This document shows positions 61,488-64,000 of a DNA stretch of 64,000 bases, one piece after another. Origin of the DNA: Ornithinimicrobium sp. F0845 (GTDB lineage Bacteria; Actinomycetota; Actinomycetes; Actinomycetales; Dermatophilaceae); assembly GCF_023015765.1 (NCBI RefSeq), contig NZ_JALKAL010000012.1:62001-126000 (forward strand), read 5' to 3'. Under the pieces are notes generated by a model, which worked only from the letters and a program-made list of their open reading frames with translations, was not told where the DNA came from and made no database searches. The position numbers and the translations under genes are program-made. Positions within the stretch are counted from its first letter, which is position 1, and each line of letters opens with the position of its first letter.

Positions 61488-61721
61488 ATGGTGGAGAACG
61501 TGACCATGCAGGTCGAGGGCATGACCTGCAGCGGGTGTGAACAGCGCGTGGGCAAGGTGCTGCGCCGGCTGGACGGGGTCCGCGAGGCAACCGCGGACCA
61601 CCGCACCGGCCAAGTGCGGGTGCGTTTCGATTCGGCCGTGACCGACCACGCAGCGCTGGCGGCCCAGATAGAGACCGCCGGCTACCAGGTCGCCGGTGAT
61701 GTGCAGGGCCAGTCTCGATGA
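61488..61721 (+). CDS. Heavy-metal-associated (HMA) domain chaperone
   Basis: 77 residues, one HMA domain (CopZ/MerP-like): NVTMQVEGMTCSGCEQRVGKVLRRLDGVREA with the metal-binding CSGC. It carries a thiophilic metal to the P-type ATPase whose start overlaps its stop by four bases. ATG with GGAAGGA Shine-Dalgarno. No signal peptide, so it is a cytosolic CopZ-type rather than a periplasmic MerP. Confidence 0.88.
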   Translation: MVENVTMQVEGMTCSGCEQRVGKVLRRLDGVREATADHRTGQVRVRFDSAVTDHAALAAQIETAGYQVAGDVQGQSR

Positions 61722-64000
61722 CCGCCCCGACCGACAGCGGTACCGAGCAGCTGTGGGCTGAGGAGCCGAGCCACCTGGCCGGGCACGCCCGGATTCGGGC
61801 TCGGATCGCGGGCCTGCACTGCTCGCTGTGCACCGGCACGATCGAGAAGGCGCTAGGCCGCCAAGCAGGGGTGGACCAGGTCGCGGTCAGCCTCACCCAC
61901 GAGCAGGCGCTGGTGGACTACGACCCGGCGCTGATCGCACCCGAGGACATCCTGGCCACGCTGCGCGACATCGGCTACGACCTGTACGACCCGCGCAAGC
62001 TACGTCCGTTCGAGGATGAGGAAGCCGACCTCGTCCGGGAGGGCAAGCGGCTGCTGGCCGCGGTCGCGGCGAGCCTGGCCGCGATCGCGCTGATCCTTGA
62101 GGTCTCCGGCGTCTGGTCGGTGCTGGTGCCAGCGTCGGTGGTAGCCCTGATGGTGCCGGTGTCCTACGCCATCCTGCGCCCCGCCGGGAGGGCCTGGGCG
62201 GCTCTGGGTGCGCTGTCGATCATCGCCCCGGCTGCGCTGGCCTACACCGCCCGAGCGACAGGGCTGATCGGTGACACGGCAGCCGGGTGGATCACCGGGG
62301 CACTGGCCCTTGCCGTGGTCTTCGGGGTCGCCCCGCACATCCTGCGGATGGCCTACCAGGCCGCGCGCCGGCGCATCCTCAACCAGCACGTGCTGTTGGA
62401 GGTCGGCGCGTTCGCCGGCATCGCCGGCGGCGTCATCGGCCTGACGAACCTGCTGGCGGACTACCCGACGGCCCCGTTCTTCGCGGTGACCGTGCTCGTG
62501 GCGAACTACCACATCTTCTCCGAGTGGCTCTCGCTGCTGGTCAAGACCCGCTCCAGCCAGGCGGTACGCAAGCTGCTCGATCTGCAGCCCGACACCGCCC
62601 GGGTGGTCCGCGACGGTGCCGAGCGCGACGTCCCCATCGCCGAGGTCGCCGCCGGCGACCTGGTACGGGTCCGTCCCGGGGAGCGGATCCCGGTCGACGG
62701 GCGGGTCAGCGACGGGTACTCCACCGTCGACCTGTCCCTGGTAACCGGTGAGTCGGTACCGGTGGAACGGGCCACCGGGGACGAGGTCATCGGCGGGTCG
62801 ATCAACGCCTCCGGGACCCTGCTGGTGGAGGTGACCCGGGTCGGGACCGACAGCTTCCTGGCCCAGGTGGTGCGCCACGTGGAGGACGCCCGCGCGCTCA
62901 AGCCCGGCATCCTGCACCTGGTCGACCGGGTGCTGCGGGTCTACACCCCCACCGTGCTCATCGTCGCCGCGCTCGCGCTGCTCGGGTGGCTGGCCGGGTC
63001 CTGGCTGCTAACGGGGGAACCCGACGTGCGCCGCGCCGTCTTCGCCGGCCTCGGCGTCCTCGTGATGGGCTACCCGTGCGCGGTGGGTATCGCCGCCCCG
63101 CTGGCGATCGTGCGCGCCGCGGGGGAAGCCGCCGACCTAGGCATCATCATGCGCACCGGGGAGGCCTTCCAGACCTTCGGGCAGGTCCGGACCATCGTGC
63201 TGGACAAGACCGGCACCCTGACCGAGGGACGGCCCGCCGTCCGGGAGATCGAGGCGTTCATCGACGAGGACGGCATGCTCGCCACCGCCGCGGCTGCCGA
63301 GTCCTCCTCCGAACACCCCCTGGCCCGCGCCATCGTGGACGCCGCCACCGACCGGGGCCTCGCCGTGACGGACGCGGAGAGCTTCGAGTCCGTCACCGGC
63401 TTCGGTGTGATCGCCCGCGTCGCCGGCCGCGACGTCCTGGTAGGACGCCCCGGGTTCCTCACCGAGCGGGGCGTGAACCTGGACCAACTCGCTGCAGCCA
63501 TCGACAGACTGGAGGCCGCCGGGCGAACCGTCGTGGCCGTGGCCGCCGACAGCGAACCGCTCGGGGTGATCGCCCTGGGGGATGAGGTCCGCGCTGACGC
63601 CCTCGAGGCCCTGGCCCAGATGCGCGGCGCCGGCCTGGACCCGGTGCTGGTCACCGGCGACAACGAACGCGCCGCCCGCCACGTCGCCGCCCAGCTCGGC
63701 ATCGAAGACGTCCGCGCCGGGGTGCTGCCCGAGGGCAAGGCCGACATCGTCCGAGACCTCCAAACCGACGGTACCCGCGTGGTCATGGTCGGGGACGGCA
63801 TCAACGACGCCCCCGCCCTCATGCAGGCCGACGTCGGCATCGCGATGGGCGGCGGCACCGACATCGCTGTCGAGTCCGCCGACATCATCCTCGTGCGCGA
63901 CGACCTGCGCTCGGTCATCACCGCCCGGACCATCAGCCGCTCCAGCTACCGCCGCACCCGCCAGAACGTCGCCCTGGCGTTCCTGTTCAACGGTGTCGGC
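61718..64000 (+). CDS. P1B-type metal ATPase with YPC motif (runs off right edge)
   Basis: 761 residues visible, incomplete at the C-terminus. An N-terminal HMA domain with Cys35-x2-Cys38 (GLHCSLC), membrane helices, the actuator TGES region (SLVTGESVPVE), the membrane-site motif GYPCAVGIAAPLA where Tyr452-Pro-Cys454 replaces the usual CPC, the DKTGT phosphorylation site (Asp496), SSSEHPLA and GDGINDAPALMQADVGIAMG. Such ATPases export metals. The loss of the first Cys changes the metal site, so the substrate is unclear; its neighbours suggest Hg or another soft metal. Confidence 0.9.
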   Translation, partial: MTAPTDSGTEQLWAEEPSHLAGHARIRARIAGLHCSLCTGTIEKALGRQAGVDQVAVSLTHEQALVDYDPALIAPEDILATLRDIGYDLYDPRKLRPFEDEEADLVREGKRLLAAVAASLAAIALILEVSGVWSVLVPASVVALMVPVSYAILRPAGRAWAALGALSIIAPAALAYTARATGLIGDTAAGWITGALALAVVFGVAPHILRMAYQAARRRILNQHVLLEVGAFAGIAGGVIGLTNLLADYPTAPFFAVTVLVANYHIFSEWLSLLVKTRSSQAVRKLLDLQPDTARVVRDGAERDVPIAEVAAGDLVRVRPGERIPVDGRVSDGYSTVDLSLVTGESVPVERATGDEVIGGSINASGTLLVEVTRVGTDSFLAQVVRHVEDARALKPGILHLVDRVLRVYTPTVLIVAALALLGWLAGSWLLTGEPDVRRAVFAGLGVLVMGYPCAVGIAAPLAIVRAAGEAADLGIIMRTGEAFQTFGQVRTIVLDKTGTLTEGRPAVREIEAFIDEDGMLATAAAAESSSEHPLARAIVDAATDRGLAVTDAESFESVTGFGVIARVAGRDVLVGRPGFLTERGVNLDQLAAAIDRLEAAGRTVVAVAADSEPLGVIALGDEVRADALEALAQMRGAGLDPVLVTGDNERAARHVAAQLGIEDVRAGVLPEGKADIVRDLQTDGTRVVMVGDGINDAPALMQADVGIAMGGGTDIAVESADIILVRDDLRSVITARTISRSSYRRTRQNVALAFLFNGVG

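Overview
This is a high-GC window with dense genes, four-base ATGA/GTGA overlaps between genes and frequent GTG starts, all typical of an actinobacterium. Fused PntA/PntB transhydrogenase, a UdgX-type glycosylase, and the DUF6325, SHOCT and MscS families suggest a Micrococcales lineage, perhaps near Ornithinimicrobium/Serinicoccus/Janibacter. That placement is inference; no rRNA or complete tRNA gene is present to test it.

Layout. 1-9.9 kb: end of an MFS exporter, an AraC regulator beside a VOC protein, a SulP transporter, a luciferase-like oxidoreductase fused to hemerythrin, pntAB, and a HAD phosphatase. 9.9-30.1 kb: an envelope and anion stress island. It holds GAP, DUF6325, SHOCT, DUF2254, a second SulP, an arylsulfatase with its formylglycine-generating enzyme and a HAD phosphatase, MscS, two giant LAL-type LuxR regulators, DUF6069, DUF1269, AI-2E, HdeD-like and FUSC-like membrane proteins. 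Seven intergenic copies of a 17-bp palindrome (TCACCC-N5-GGGTGA and variants) lie before these genes. In most of them a -10-like hexamer (xAnnnT) starts exactly 23 bp after the palindrome. I read this as an undescribed regulon that needs an activator, with the two LAL proteins as candidate regulators.

30.1-42.3 kb: small housekeeping and accessory genes (nucleotidyltransferase-BON-phosphoesterase operon, enoyl-reductase-like protein, HAD, a UdgX with an internal deletion, ArsC, OhrR/MarR-nitrilase pair). A deletion scar at about 38,960 beheads both a sugar-permease gene and a VOC gene. After it comes an aromatic ring-cleavage trio (LigB-type dioxygenase, intradiol dioxygenase, FAD monooxygenase). 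42.3-50.5 kb: a frameshifted AAA/TPR ATPase beside four overlapping glycosyltransferase genes, then a lactonase-like propeller protein.

50.5-64 kb: mobile DNA. A 3'-end fragment of a tRNA with acceptor stem GGGCGAT (valine type) lies just before a tyrosine integrase, marking the left end of an island that continues past the window. A degenerate second copy lies 1.5 kb to the left and encloses an XRE/nucleotidyltransferase pair. The island carries a RelE-like toxin overlapping the integrase, a convergent XRE protein, a sigma-like protein, and a mercury/heavy-metal block: two MerA-type reductases, a MerT/MerF-like protein, two MerR regulators, a frameshifted Cys-rich four-helix protein, a CxxC chaperone and a P1B ATPase with YPC instead of CPC. 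MerR-type operators between long-spaced promoter elements tie the metal block together. The 8-mer AGTATGCC, strongly over-represented in the first 49 kb, was not found in this part, which supports a foreign origin.
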